Assembly: GCA_007135435.1 (NCBI GenBank)
Contig: SLIW01000378.1
Location: forward strand, 1-8,723
From: Natronomonas sp.
GTDB lineage: Archaea > Halobacteriota > Halobacteria > Halobacteriales > Haloarculaceae
DNA: 8,723 nucleotides
Direction of reading: 5' to 3'
Of this stretch, positions 1 to 5,633 are shown piece by piece (positions within the stretch are counted from its first letter, which is position 1; each line of letters starts with the position of its first letter). The notes below the pieces were generated by a model that was given only the letters and a program-made list of their open reading frames with translations, ran no database searches and was not told the origin of the DNA. The translations under genes and the position numbers were made by a program.

Positions 1-114
1 AATGTGTGTCTATTTCTGATGAGGAAGAACCAGCTACGATAGCACGTCTAATGAGATTCGCACCGTGACACAGTGGGTCGCCCGAAGAAACCTAACGAAG
101 TAAAAAACGGATAC
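1..114. other. AT-richer flank without a gene
   Basis: About 46% GC over the first 110 bases by hand count, against a visibly much higher GC in the genes that follow. ATG codons on the + strand at 2, 19 and 51 all run into stops within a few codons, and I see no tRNA, rRNA or repeat. On the minus strand this is the region downstream of the sugar kinase gene. It may be the edge of a low-GC intergenic spacer whose neighbour lies outside the window. Confidence 0.5.
102..107 (-). terminator. Oligo-T terminator after the sugar kinase gene
   Basis: A run of six A on the + strand reads as TTTTTT on the coding strand, starting seven bases past the TAG stop of the PfkB-family kinase. Archaeal RNA polymerase commonly terminates at such oligo-T tracts without needing a hairpin, and I see no strong stem before it. 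The role is inferred from position and composition. Confidence 0.5.
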
Positions 115-1053
115 CTACGGCCGCTCCAGGGTCTCGGCGAGCTGCTCGATCTCTCCCTCGGTGAAGACCGGGGTCGGGCCGGGGGTCGTCCGCACGAGCG
201 CGTCGGCGGCGATCGCCCGCCGGAGGGCGTCGTCGACGTCGTCGTCGGCCAGCGAGACGACGAACGCGCCCGCGAAGGCGTCGGCGGCGCCAGTCTCGTC
301 GACGACGTCCACCTCCGGAAGGACGAACTCGTCGACCTTCGAGGCGTGCCAGGCCGCGGCGGTCCGTTCGCGGTGGAGGGCGACCGTCTCGAAGTCGTAC
401 TCGCTGGCCAGCGCGTGGGTGACGCTCGAGGGCTCGCCGCTCCGGTCGAAGATCGCCTCGACGGCCGCCTCCTCGGCCACGAGGACGTCGACGACGGGGA
501 AGAGCCCCTCGAGGGTGTCGCGGACCACCTCGGGGTCGACGTCGCTGCCCGCGCCCCCCTCGAGGACGCCGAGGACGGTGGTGGTGGCCGCGTCCGCGGC
601 GGTCTTGAGGAACTTCGCCGTCGTCGCCGCCAGGTCGCGGGACGCCGTGGGGGTCACCGACGTGACGTAGGCGGCGTCGGCGCGCTCGACGGGATCGGTC
701 GGGAGGGACTCCATCGTCAGCTCCCGGACCGCCGCCCCCTCGAGGTCGTCGACGCGGTCGCTCTCACGTGGCCGCGAGCCACGTTCGAAGAAGGAGAGCC
801 CCTGCCGGCTGTCGGCGACCTCCGCGATCACCTCCACGTCCTTGCCCCGGAGCTCCGAGACGACCCGACGCCCGACCGGATCGTCCGCCAGCCGGGAGAT
901 CCAGGCCGCCGACGCGCCGAGTCGGTCGGCGGCGATCGCGGCGTTGCACTCCGGCCCCGTGACGTGGACGTCGAGCTGGCCCGCCGTCTCGAGCCGTTCG
1001 TTCCCCGGCGGCGACAGCCGGAGCGCCGCGCCCCCGAGCGTGACCAGTTCCAT
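115..1053 (-). CDS. PfkB-family sugar kinase, KDG-kinase-like but divergent
   Basis: 312 residues, the usual length for the ribokinase/PfkB family of ATP-dependent carbohydrate kinases. The N-terminus (MELVTLGGAALRLSPPGNER) matches the opening strand of 2-keto-3-deoxygluconate kinase-like enzymes, which phosphorylate KDG in the semi-phosphorylative Entner-Doudoroff route. The C-terminal signature is at 252-260, DETGAADAF, with Asp258 as the expected catalytic base; the family consensus is DTxGAGD, so the glycine before that Asp is Ala257. The N-terminal substrate motif is TGPECN (32-37) rather than GGAExN. The DxNxRxxLW stretch I associate with KDG kinases is not visible after TTTVLGVL (157-164). 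It is therefore clearly a PfkB fold, but the substrate is uncertain and activity may be altered. The ATG is favoured because family homology begins immediately. A weak box A lies about 25 bases upstream, and the gene ends next to an oligo-T tract. It is 186 bp from the PINA gene on the same strand and probably has its own promoter. Confidence 0.85.
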   Translation of the reverse strand: MELVTLGGAALRLSPPGNERLETAGQLDVHVTGPECNAAIAADRLGASAAWISRLADDPVGRRVVSELRGKDVEVIAEVADSRQGLSFFERGSRPRESDRVDDLEGAAVRELTMESLPTDPVERADAAYVTSVTPTASRDLAATTAKFLKTAADAATTTVLGVLEGGAGSDVDPEVVRDTLEGLFPVVDVLVAEEAAVEAIFDRSGEPSSVTHALASEYDFETVALHRERTAAAWHASKVDEFVLPEVDVVDETGAADAFAGAFVVSLADDDVDDALRRAIAADALVRTTPGPTPVFTEGEIEQLAETLERP

Positions 1054-1074
1054 ACCCTCCTCTCGGGGTCCCCC

Positions 1075-1081
1075 GGTTTAG
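1075..1081 (-). promoter_or_regulatory. Weak box A of the sugar kinase gene
   Basis: On the coding strand the bases GCTAAAC are centred about 25 bases before the ATG at 1053, the position of a box A in a leaderless haloarchaeal transcript. The match to TTTATA is poor. A GGAGG lies only two bases before the ATG, too close for a normal Shine-Dalgarno contact. I rank this as a position-supported guess. Confidence 0.3.
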
Positions 1082-1182
1082 CGTTTGGTACGAGCACGAC
1101 GCGCCGAAATCGGTCGACGGTCGGGAGCGCCGCTGGTCGCTGTGCATCTCGCCAGCGGCGCCTCGGAGCTCCCGGAGCGCTC

Positions 1183-1218
1183 GAGCCCTCCCCCCGCCGA
1201 GAGCCCTCCCTCCGCCGA
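1183..1218 (-). repeat. Two tandem 18-bp units, G-rich on the minus strand
   Basis: Bases 1183-1200 and 1201-1218 are the same 18-mer with a single C/T difference. On the minus strand, the sense strand of the PINA and kinase genes, this gives a series of G tracts (GGGAGGG, a short spacer, then GGGGGGAGGG) starting 22 bases past the PINA stop codon. Four G tracts with short loops could form a G-quadruplex in DNA or in the 3' end of the PINA mRNA. There is no T tract next to it. Confidence 0.7.
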
Positions 1219-1239
1219 GGTGCTACCCGTCCGCGACCG

Positions 1240-3135
1240 TCACTGCGGCACGACGCTGACCTGCCTGCCGTGATCGATGGCCGCCTCGAGCTCCTCGGCG
1301 ATGGCCGAGCCGCGGGAGACCTGTATCTCGCCGCCCCGCGAGACCGTCGCGGTAAAGAGGTAGTCGCCGTCGGCGCGGACCTCGACGGTCTCGCCGTGGT
1401 GGTCGCCGAGCGGGATGACGACGTGGCGGTTCGTCACCTCTGGGACGACGACCTCGCCGGCGCGCCGCTGGCCGCCACCGCCACCACCGCCACCCCCACC
1501 GCCGTCCCGACCGGCACCGGCACCGGCACCGGCGCCCCCCGACGCGCCCCCCGGGCGGTCAGAGAACGTGCGCACGTCGATGTCGATGCCGAGGCGGTCC
1601 TCGATCTGGGTGATGCGGCCGCCGCCCTTGCCGATGACGTAGGAGATGTCATCGTCCTCGACGTAGACGACGGCGGTGTTGCCGCCCTTCAGCTCGACGT
1701 CGACGTGCCCGCGGGCGACCGAGCGGACCTCCCGTTCGATCTCCTGCTTGGCGACGCGCTCGACGCCCGACTCGCGGTGGCCGTCCTCGCCGCCCTCGAG
1801 CGGGACGGTGATGACCTGGCGGTTGAACGTGTAGATCTCGTAGGCGGGCGCCCCGGTCTCGAAGTCCTCGATGACGATCACCGGCCGCGCGAGGTCCTCC
1901 TCGACGAGGCCGTGGGGCACCTTCACCTCGGTCTTCACGTCGTAGACGGTGTGGACCTGACCGTCCTCGATGTAGACGACCGTGTCGACGATCTGCGGGA
2001 TCATCCCCAGCTCGACCCGGCCGACCAGCCGCTGGAGGGCGTCGATCGCCCGGGTGGCGTGGACGACGCCGATCATCCCGACGCCGGCCAGCCGCATGTC
2101 CGCGAACGTCTCGAAGTCGGAGGTCTTGCGCACCTCGTCGTAGATGGTGTAGTCCGGCCGTACCATGAGCAGGGCGTCGGCGGTGTTCTCCATCGACCCG
2201 CCCAGCTCGGTGTACTGGGTGATCTCGGGGCCGACCTGGAGGTCGCGCGGCTTCTCCATCGTCTTGACCGCGAAGTCCGACGCCTGGAGGAACTCCGCGA
2301 CGGCCTGGGCGAACGTCGACTTGCCGGCGCCGGGCGCCCCGGAGATGAGGATACCGCGCTGGCGCTCGCTGATGCGGGCGCGCAGCTCGTCGGCGTGCTC
2401 GTAGTCGTCGAGCTCCGTCTTGACGATCGGCCGGACGGCCGTCACCTCGATGCCGTCGGAGAACGGCGGCTGGGCGACGGCGACGCGGATGTCGCGGAAC
2501 TGGACGATGTCCATCCCCGGGTGGGACAGCTCGATGAACCCCTCGGAGGAGCCGCGGGCCGACTCGATGACGTCGGTGACGTACTCGCGCATCGTCTCCT
2601 CGTCGAGGACGACGTCGTCGATCACCTCGTAGTGCATCTCGCCGATCGCCCCCCGCTTGGCCATCGGGCGGACGCCGGCCTTCAGGTGGACCGACATCGT
2701 CTCGTCGTCGAAGAACTCCTCGAGGGCGAGGCGGTCGACGTCGCGGGACTTCGGCTCGATGTACTCGACGGCGAGGCCCTTGGCCTTCGCGACCTCGCTC
2801 TGGACGACGTCGCTCGTCAGGAGGGTGGCGCCGTGCTCCGCCGCGAGGTCGCGGATGATCGCGTCGATCTCCCCCTCGCCGGCGTCGCGGCGCTCGATCG
2901 CGTCCGGCCGGCGACCGACGTACTCGACCTCGAGTTCGCCGGCCTCGACGAGCTCGAGGAGCCGCTGGAGCTCCGCGAGGCCCTCCCAGCCGCTGTCGCG
3001 GCCGTCGTTGGCCTGCGCCTCCAGCTCGCCGACGACCGCCTCCGCGACGAGGACGGTCCCCTCGAAGCCCTCGGACTCGACGCGCTCGGAGACGCGGCCG
3101 TCGATGACCGCGCTCGTGTCCGGGAGAATCTTCAT
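1240..3135 (-). CDS. PINA-type PIN domain / ATPase / KH domain protein
   Basis: 631 residues in the order PIN nuclease-like domain, ATPase, KH domain, Gly linker and small C-terminal domain. PIN (about 1-130) has acidic residues at the family positions: Asp6 in LPDTSAVIDG, Glu37, Asp91 and Asp109 (TSDV). The ATPase is of the PilT/VirB11 secretion-ATPase type, with Walker A GAPGAGKST at 266-274 and the pair Asp333-Glu334 in YTIYDEVR. The KH signature VIGKGGGRITQIEDRLGIDI is at 500-519. This architecture matches archaeal PINA, described in Sulfolobus as a hexameric ATPase that binds Holliday junctions and promotes branch migration with the Hjm helicase and Hjc resolvase; that role here is inferred from the family. 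A longer frame reaches 3270, but the ATG at 3135 starts right at the PIN strand MKILPDT and has a TTTATA box centred 27 bases upstream, so I choose it. It lies in the cytoplasm, is transcribed alone and is followed by a G-rich tandem repeat. Confidence 0.93.
   Translation of the reverse strand: MKILPDTSAVIDGRVSERVESEGFEGTVLVAEAVVGELEAQANDGRDSGWEGLAELQRLLELVEAGELEVEYVGRRPDAIERRDAGEGEIDAIIRDLAAEHGATLLTSDVVQSEVAKAKGLAVEYIEPKSRDVDRLALEEFFDDETMSVHLKAGVRPMAKRGAIGEMHYEVIDDVVLDEETMREYVTDVIESARGSSEGFIELSHPGMDIVQFRDIRVAVAQPPFSDGIEVTAVRPIVKTELDDYEHADELRARISERQRGILISGAPGAGKSTFAQAVAEFLQASDFAVKTMEKPRDLQVGPEITQYTELGGSMENTADALLMVRPDYTIYDEVRKTSDFETFADMRLAGVGMIGVVHATRAIDALQRLVGRVELGMIPQIVDTVVYIEDGQVHTVYDVKTEVKVPHGLVEEDLARPVIVIEDFETGAPAYEIYTFNRQVITVPLEGGEDGHRESGVERVAKQEIEREVRSVARGHVDVELKGGNTAVVYVEDDDISYVIGKGGGRITQIEDRLGIDIDVRTFSDRPGGASGGAGAGAGAGRDGGGGGGGGGGGQRRAGEVVVPEVTNRHVVIPLGDHHGETVEVRADGDYLFTATVSRGGEIQVSRGSAIAEELEAAIDHGRQVSVVPQ
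1471..1551 (-). repeat. Glycine-rich linker-coding low-complexity tract in the PINA gene
   Basis: Residues 529-555 of the PINA-like protein are almost all Gly and Ala: a GAGAGAGAG stretch followed, after Arg-Asp, by eleven consecutive glycines (545-555). The DNA is a run of GGN codons, GGC, GGT and GGG mixed, with a GGCACC-type triplet-pair repeat at 1511-1531 on the + strand. The linker joins the KH domain to the last 75 residues. Imperfect repeats of this kind change length easily, so the linker is probably variable among strains. Confidence 0.85.
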
Positions 3136-3159
3136 GGCTGAGATACGGGCCCGAGCGTG

Positions 3160-3165
3160 TATAAA
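3160..3165 (-). promoter_or_regulatory. TATA box of the PINA gene
   Basis: TTTATA on the minus strand, centred 27-28 bases before the ATG at 3135. This is the textbook distance from box A to the start of a leaderless archaeal transcript, and it supports 3135 rather than any upstream start codon. Confidence 0.7.
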
Positions 3166-3388
3166 TACCCTGATGGAGGGACGACGGACCGCCACGGAGC
3201 GCGGCGCTCGTGACGGTTGACGGCGTCCTCCCGGTTCAGGTCGGGACCAGGTAGCCTGTTCGGCAGTCACTGTGCCCCGGCCTCAACGGCAGTACCGGAC
3301 CGCTCGTGTCTCAAGAAGGGAAGGGAGGGCATCGCCGGCATCCCCGGGTGGTCACCGACCGGTGGCGTCCCTGTTCTGCGTCGGCCGG

Positions 3389-3772
3389 TCACACCGACGA
3401 CCGTCGCCGGAACCCGCGGAGCGCCATCGTGATCAGCACGAGTCCGAAGAACGCGACCGTCAGCCAGCGGGCCTCCCGCGTGTCGAACACCTCCGAGAGC
3501 ATCGCCAGCAGGTCGACCCCGACGAGCTGTCCGACGGCGAACAGGACGATGACGGCGCCGAGGAAGAGCAGCCCGACGCGGAGCATGGAGGCGGCGATCA
3601 GCTCGACAGACTCCTCGATCGCCCCTCGCTGTTCCGCGCGTCTTCGCTCCCGTTCCGTTCGCTCCCGCTCCTCGGGTGGGCGATCCTCCCGTGGCCGCTC
3701 CTCCCGTGGCCGCTCCTCCTGGGGCCGTTCGTCACGTCGCCGCTCATCGGGCGGCACTTCGGGATCCGACAT
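3389..3772 (-). CDS. Small membrane protein with Arg/Glu repeat N-terminus
   Basis: 127 residues; I do not recognise a named family. Residues 1-50 are highly charged and consist of degenerate pentapeptides of the type EERPR (roughly 13-38), probably exposed to the cytoplasm and perhaps extended or coiled. Two hydrophobic segments follow: about 63-92 (GLLFLGAVIVLFAVGQLVGV and on) and about 102-118 (RWLTVAFFGLVLITMAL), ending in a short basic tail FRRRSSV. The first segment is preceded by an amphipathic stretch IEESVELIAASML. The topology suggests both ends inside. The start is the first ATG after an AT-rich promoter region with a strong dyad. The intergenic DNA downstream (3136-3388) holds a pyrimidine-rich stretch on the coding strand at 3312-3328 that might end transcription, but no clear T run. 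The function is unknown; short haloarchaeal membrane proteins of this shape are common and mostly uncharacterised. Confidence 0.75.
   Translation of the reverse strand: MSDPEVPPDERRRDERPQEERPREERPREDRPPEERERTERERRRAEQRGAIEESVELIAASMLRVGLLFLGAVIVLFAVGQLVGVDLLAMLSEVFDTREARWLTVAFFGLVLITMALRGFRRRSSV
3681..3755 (-). repeat. 15-bp tandem repeat coding EERPR-type pentapeptides
   Basis: Five consecutive 15-bp units begin at 3681, 3696, 3711, 3726 and 3741. The first two differ at one base (CGATCCTCCCGTGGC and CGCTCCTCCCGTGGC); the later three are more diverged. The period equals five codons and gives the repeated charged pentapeptide at the N-terminus of the 127-residue membrane protein. Confidence 0.8.
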
Positions 3773-3809
3773 GCGTCACCGTAGGAACCTCGTCTCCTTA
3801 GTTAGGCGA

Positions 3810-3815
3810 TATAAT
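3810..3815 (-). promoter_or_regulatory. Candidate TATA box of the 127-residue membrane protein gene
   Basis: ATTATA on the minus strand, centred 40 bases before the ATG at 3772, which predicts a transcription start near 3786 and a leader of about 14 bases. A second TATA-like core, TTATAA, lies at the centre of the dyad at 3819-3840. Which of the two is used cannot be told from sequence. Confidence 0.45.
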
Positions 3816-3818
3816 TGA

Positions 3819-3840
3819 GGGTTACCTTATAAGGGAACCC
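3819..3840 (-). promoter_or_regulatory. 22-bp dyad with TTATA core upstream of the 127-residue protein gene
   Basis: An inverted repeat centred at 3829.5: arms GGGTT-A-CCTTA and TAAGG-G-AACCC, with ten of eleven base pairs matching. It is AT-rich at the centre and sits directly upstream of the candidate TATA box. Dyads of this size are typical binding sites for dimeric winged-helix regulators. The operator role is inferred. Confidence 0.5.
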
Positions 3841-3853
3841 GCGACTGGTCGAA

Positions 3854-3873
3854 CCGACCGGTCCATCGGTCGG
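3854..3873. other. 7-bp inverted repeat between the two small membrane protein genes
   Basis: CCGACCG and CGGTCGG are separated by six bases. The element lies 67-86 bases past the stop of the 159-residue membrane protein gene and upstream of the next gene on the same strand. It could be a hairpin at the end of the upstream transcript or a second protein-binding dyad beside the 3819-3840 one. There is no T tract after it. Confidence 0.4.
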
Positions 3874-3939
3874 ACCGCACGATCCACTCGTCGCCCCGTG
3901 GGGATCGGTTCCGGTGTCGCCACGACGGTGCCGACGGCG

Positions 3940-4419
3940 TTACAGGTCCTCCAGCGCGTAGTATACGGCCCCGAGGACGGCCCCGTAGACGGCGTGGCCG
4001 ACGAGGCTCTCGACGCCGATGTTCGGGAGCGGTGGCGCGCCGGGGAAACCGACCGCGCCGAGCCAGATGGGCATGACGAGGACCGCGAGGAGCACCCAGA
4101 TGACCAGGCCGTAGATCACGCCGGCGCTGACCTGCCGGACGGCGGGTGCCCGTTCGAACCCGCCGACGCCCACGACGGCCGCGAAGACGACGCCGAGGAT
4201 CGCCCCGTGGGCCATGTGGATGACGAAGCCGATCGCCCCGGCCGGTCCCGCGATGCCGTACATCGCGGGGATACCCATCTCGAGCACCATCGGTGTCATG
4301 GCGGCCATGAAGCCGCCGAAGACGAGCGCGCCGGCCAGCCCGCCGACGACGCCGGCCTTCCAGTTGCCCCCGAGCGCTTCCGTCCTGCTCGCCGTTCTCG
4401 TCTGTGTCTTCGACGCCAT
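3940..4419 (-). CDS. Four-helix membrane protein, unknown function
   Basis: 159 residues. Four predicted membrane segments follow a short polar N-terminus (MASKTQTRTASRTEALGG): about 21-42, 61-86, 96-122 and 136-156. Segments 2 and 4 share a pattern: IHMAHGAILGVVFA (67-80) and VGHAVYGAVLGAVYYA (140-155), that is His, then GA-I/V-LG-x-V. The protein therefore looks like a duplicated two-helix unit. His68, His71 and His142 lie within or beside the membrane and could bind a metal, haem or protons; that is inference. It resembles uncharacterised haloarchaeal integral membrane proteins, possibly the DUF6789 group, but I am not certain. A longer frame starts at 4476; I choose 4419 because a TTTATC box is centred 25-26 bases upstream and the extra residues are not membrane-like. 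It is divergent from the TrmB-like gene, which makes it that regulator's likely target. Confidence 0.8.
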   Translation of the reverse strand: MASKTQTRTASRTEALGGNWKAGVVGGLAGALVFGGFMAAMTPMVLEMGIPAMYGIAGPAGAIGFVIHMAHGAILGVVFAAVVGVGGFERAPAVRQVSAGVIYGLVIWVLLAVLVMPIWLGAVGFPGAPPLPNIGVESLVGHAVYGAVLGAVYYALEDL

Positions 4420-4441
4420 GGCTGCCCTGACCGAATCACGG

Positions 4442-4447
4442 GATAAA
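4442..4447 (-). promoter_or_regulatory. TATA box of the four-helix membrane protein gene
   Basis: TTTATC on the minus strand, centred 25-26 bases before the ATG at 4419. The spacing fits a leaderless transcript and fixes the start codon. Confidence 0.65.
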
Positions 4448-4461
4448 CATCTACGTGGGAA

Positions 4462-4478
4462 GTGTGCGAATGGCACAC
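4462..4478. promoter_or_regulatory. GTGTGC-N5-GCACAC dyad in the divergent promoter region
   Basis: A perfect 6-bp inverted repeat with a 5-bp spacer. It lies 15 bases upstream of the TATA box of the membrane protein gene, at about -43 to -59 from its start, just behind the usual BRE. It is more than 70 bases upstream of the TATA box of the TrmB-like gene. The position suits an activator or co-regulator site; the TrmB-like protein encoded next door is the obvious candidate ligand. Confidence 0.5.
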
Positions 4479-4519
4479 ACGCGTCCAGCCGCCTGTGGTG
4501 GCAGTCTGGGGCCGACCTC

Positions 4520-4544
4520 CCACTCGTGGACGTCGGGTCACGTG
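4520..4544. promoter_or_regulatory. Two CCAC/GTGG half-site pairs upstream of the TrmB-like gene
   Basis: CCAC-TC-GTGG at 4520-4529 and CACGTG at 4539-4544 have centres 17 bases apart. The second sits immediately upstream of the TTTTATT box, where a bound repressor would block BRE/TATA access. A related TACGTGG occurs at 4452-4458 next to the divergent TATA box. Autoregulation is inferred. GC-rich DNA produces such short palindromes fairly often. Confidence 0.3.
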
Positions 4545-4550
4545 GTACGG

Positions 4551-4557
4551 TTTTATT
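4551..4557 (+). promoter_or_regulatory. TATA box of the TrmB-like regulator gene
   Basis: TTTTATT centred 27 bases before the ATG at 4581, in an otherwise GC-rich stretch. It supports the internal ATG as the true start of a leaderless mRNA. Confidence 0.65.
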
Positions 4558-4580
4558 CCGGCGGGAGCCGATGGGTCGCC

Positions 4581-4964
4581 ATGGAAGCCGACCCGGACCC
4601 CTCGCGGTTCCGCGACCTGATGCTCGACGCCGAGCCCGGATTCGAGGAGGTGCTGCGCTGCGTCTTCGGCGTCCAGGACCACGAGGCGCGGCTCTACCTC
4701 GAGCTGCTGGACGCGCCGGACAGCACCGTCGCCGAGCTCGCCGACGAGGTCGACCGCGACCGGAGCAACGTCAACCGCGGGCTGTCGACGCTCCTCGAGA
4801 AGGGCCTGGCGGACCGACACCGACGGCTGCTCGACAGCGGCGGCCACGTCTACCAGTACCGCGCGACGCCGCCCGACGAGGCCCGCGAGCTGATGCACGA
4901 GACCCTCGACGAGTGGGCGGCCTACGTCCACGAACGGATCGACGAGTTCCCGGGCTCGCGGTAG
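4581..4964 (+). CDS. TrmB-like winged-helix transcription regulator
   Basis: 127 residues, essentially one winged-helix DNA-binding domain. The helix-turn-helix is at about 49-78, with STVAELADEVDRDRSNVNRG carrying the turn and recognition helix. A wing follows at about 79-95 (RHRRLLDSGGHVYQYRATPP), then an amphipathic C-terminal helix (98-122) suitable for dimerisation. Similar short haloarchaeal proteins are annotated as TrmB-family or helix-turn-helix regulators. The sugar-binding C-terminal domain of full-size TrmB is absent, so any ligand sensing must come from elsewhere or be missing. The frame is open upstream to 4455, but 4581 is chosen because a TTTTATT box lies 27 bases before it and the upstream residues are unlike the family. 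It is divergent from the four-helix membrane protein gene, and dyads fill the shared 161-bp spacer, so it probably regulates that gene and itself. Confidence 0.85.
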   Translation: MEADPDPSRFRDLMLDAEPGFEEVLRCVFGVQDHEARLYLELLDAPDSTVAELADEVDRDRSNVNRGLSTLLEKGLADRHRRLLDSGGHVYQYRATPPDEARELMHETLDEWAAYVHERIDEFPGSR

Positions 4965-5082
4965 CGGTGGGGGTCGGTTGCCTCGGGCTCGCACTAGCGG
5001 CGGGAACGCCCCGGACTCGCGGGAGCGGAAGGTTCGATCAGGTCCAGGGGAGGTGAACCACGACGTGGGGGAGACGACGGAT

Positions 5083-5121
5083 TACGATCGGTCCCGCCAG
5101 GGGTTTAGTACGATCGGTCCC
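5083..5121 (+). repeat. 13-bp direct repeat flanking the TATA box of the 140-residue protein gene
   Basis: TACGATCGGTCCC occurs exactly at 5083-5095 and again at 5109-5121, 26 bases apart, with the TTTAGTA box at the edge of the second copy. Relative to the ATG the copies sit at about -49 to -37 and -23 to -11. Each contains the palindrome CGATCG. The arrangement looks like paired operator sites around a promoter. Confidence 0.65.
5104..5110 (+). promoter_or_regulatory. Candidate TATA box of the 140-residue membrane protein gene
   Basis: TTTAGTA centred about 25 bases before the ATG at 5132, at leaderless spacing. The sequence is a moderate match to the haloarchaeal box A. It overlaps the second copy of the 13-bp repeat by two bases. 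Confidence 0.5.
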
Positions 5122-5131
5122 TACCCCGCGC

Positions 5132-5554
5132 ATGGACCCGTTCCTCCTCGGCATCCTCGTCGGCATCCCCCTGGCGTGGCACCTCGGGATGGCGTGGTAC
5201 GCCTACCACGACGCGGGGCGGAACGGCATGAACCAGCGCAAATGGGGGACGATCGCGCTGCTCGTCCCGTTCTTCGGGTTCTTCGCGTATATCTTCGAGC
5301 GCGACGAGCGGAACCGCGGGCCCGAGCCGGACCTGTTCGCCGACGGCCCCTTCAAGATCCATCGGTCGCGGGCGGACGAGGCGCCGTTCGCCACCGCGAG
5401 CGAGGCCGCCGACGACGTGGAGGGGAGCGTGGAGGAACCCGTGGAGGGGGGCCTGGAGGAACCCGTGGAGGGGGGCGATGTGCCAGACGGCTCGACCCCG
5501 GGATCGGTCGATCCGACGGACGACGACCATCCTGACGAGGAACGACGCGGCTGA
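5132..5554 (+). CDS. Two-helix membrane protein with acidic tail
   Basis: 140 residues. Membrane segment 1 is about 4-25 (FLLGILVGIPLAWHLGMAWY), followed by a short loop HDAGRNGMNQRKW. Segment 2 is about 38-55 (WGTIALLVPFFGFFAYIF), ending in ERDERNRG. The second segment, with W, a PFFG turn and an aromatic end, resembles the PLDc_N membrane domain found in many small archaeal and bacterial proteins; no phospholipase catalytic part is present. Residues 60-140 form a polar, strongly acidic tail, probably cytoplasmic and disordered, containing the octapeptide repeat EEPVEGGL/EEPVEGGD at 101-116. The function is unknown. The gene lies downstream of the TrmB-like gene on the same strand, but the 167-bp gap and its own promoter with paired 13-bp repeats suggest separate transcription. 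It converges on the MATE gene. Confidence 0.75.
   Translation: MDPFLLGILVGIPLAWHLGMAWYAYHDAGRNGMNQRKWGTIALLVPFFGFFAYIFERDERNRGPEPDLFADGPFKIHRSRADEAPFATASEAADDVEGSVEEPVEGGLEEPVEGGDVPDGSTPGSVDPTDDDHPDEERRG
5431..5478 (+). repeat. 24-bp tandem duplication in the acidic tail
   Basis: Two 24-bp units, 5431-5454 and 5455-5478, agree at the first 22 positions and differ only at the last two. They code for EEPVEGGL and EEPVEGGD. The near-identity at DNA level, including synonymous sites, points to a recent in-frame duplication. A shorter related stretch (GTGGAGGGGAGCGT) just before suggests an older partial copy. Confidence 0.85.
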
Positions 5555-5633
5555 CCCCCACTGACCGACGTGGCTACTCCCTGACCGGCCGTCGCCTCCC
5601 CGAACCCCTTGGCACCGTCGAGGACCCCCAGAT

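Noticed and set aside
13..27. C/D-box RNA start (CTGATGA)
   Set aside because: The first base does not fit RUGAUGA and no CUGA D box with guide spacing follows.
73..3141. Single 1022-residue open frame on the + strand
   Set aside because: It lies antisense to the PfkB kinase and PINA genes. Its Asp/Arg/Leu/Val-rich, low-complexity protein is the mirror image of haloarchaeal codon bias, with no recognisable domain.
3136..3270. N-terminal extension of the PINA protein
   Set aside because: The TATA box at 3160-3165 lies inside the extension and the PIN domain begins at the 3135 ATG.
3312..3328. Pyrimidine-rich terminator on the minus strand after the 127-residue protein gene
   Set aside because: Only mixed C/T with no run of four or more T; too weak to list as a feature.
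3353..3364. CACCG-AC-CGGTG palindrome as an operator
   Set aside because: Short, GC-rich and far from either promoter; expected by chance at this GC content.
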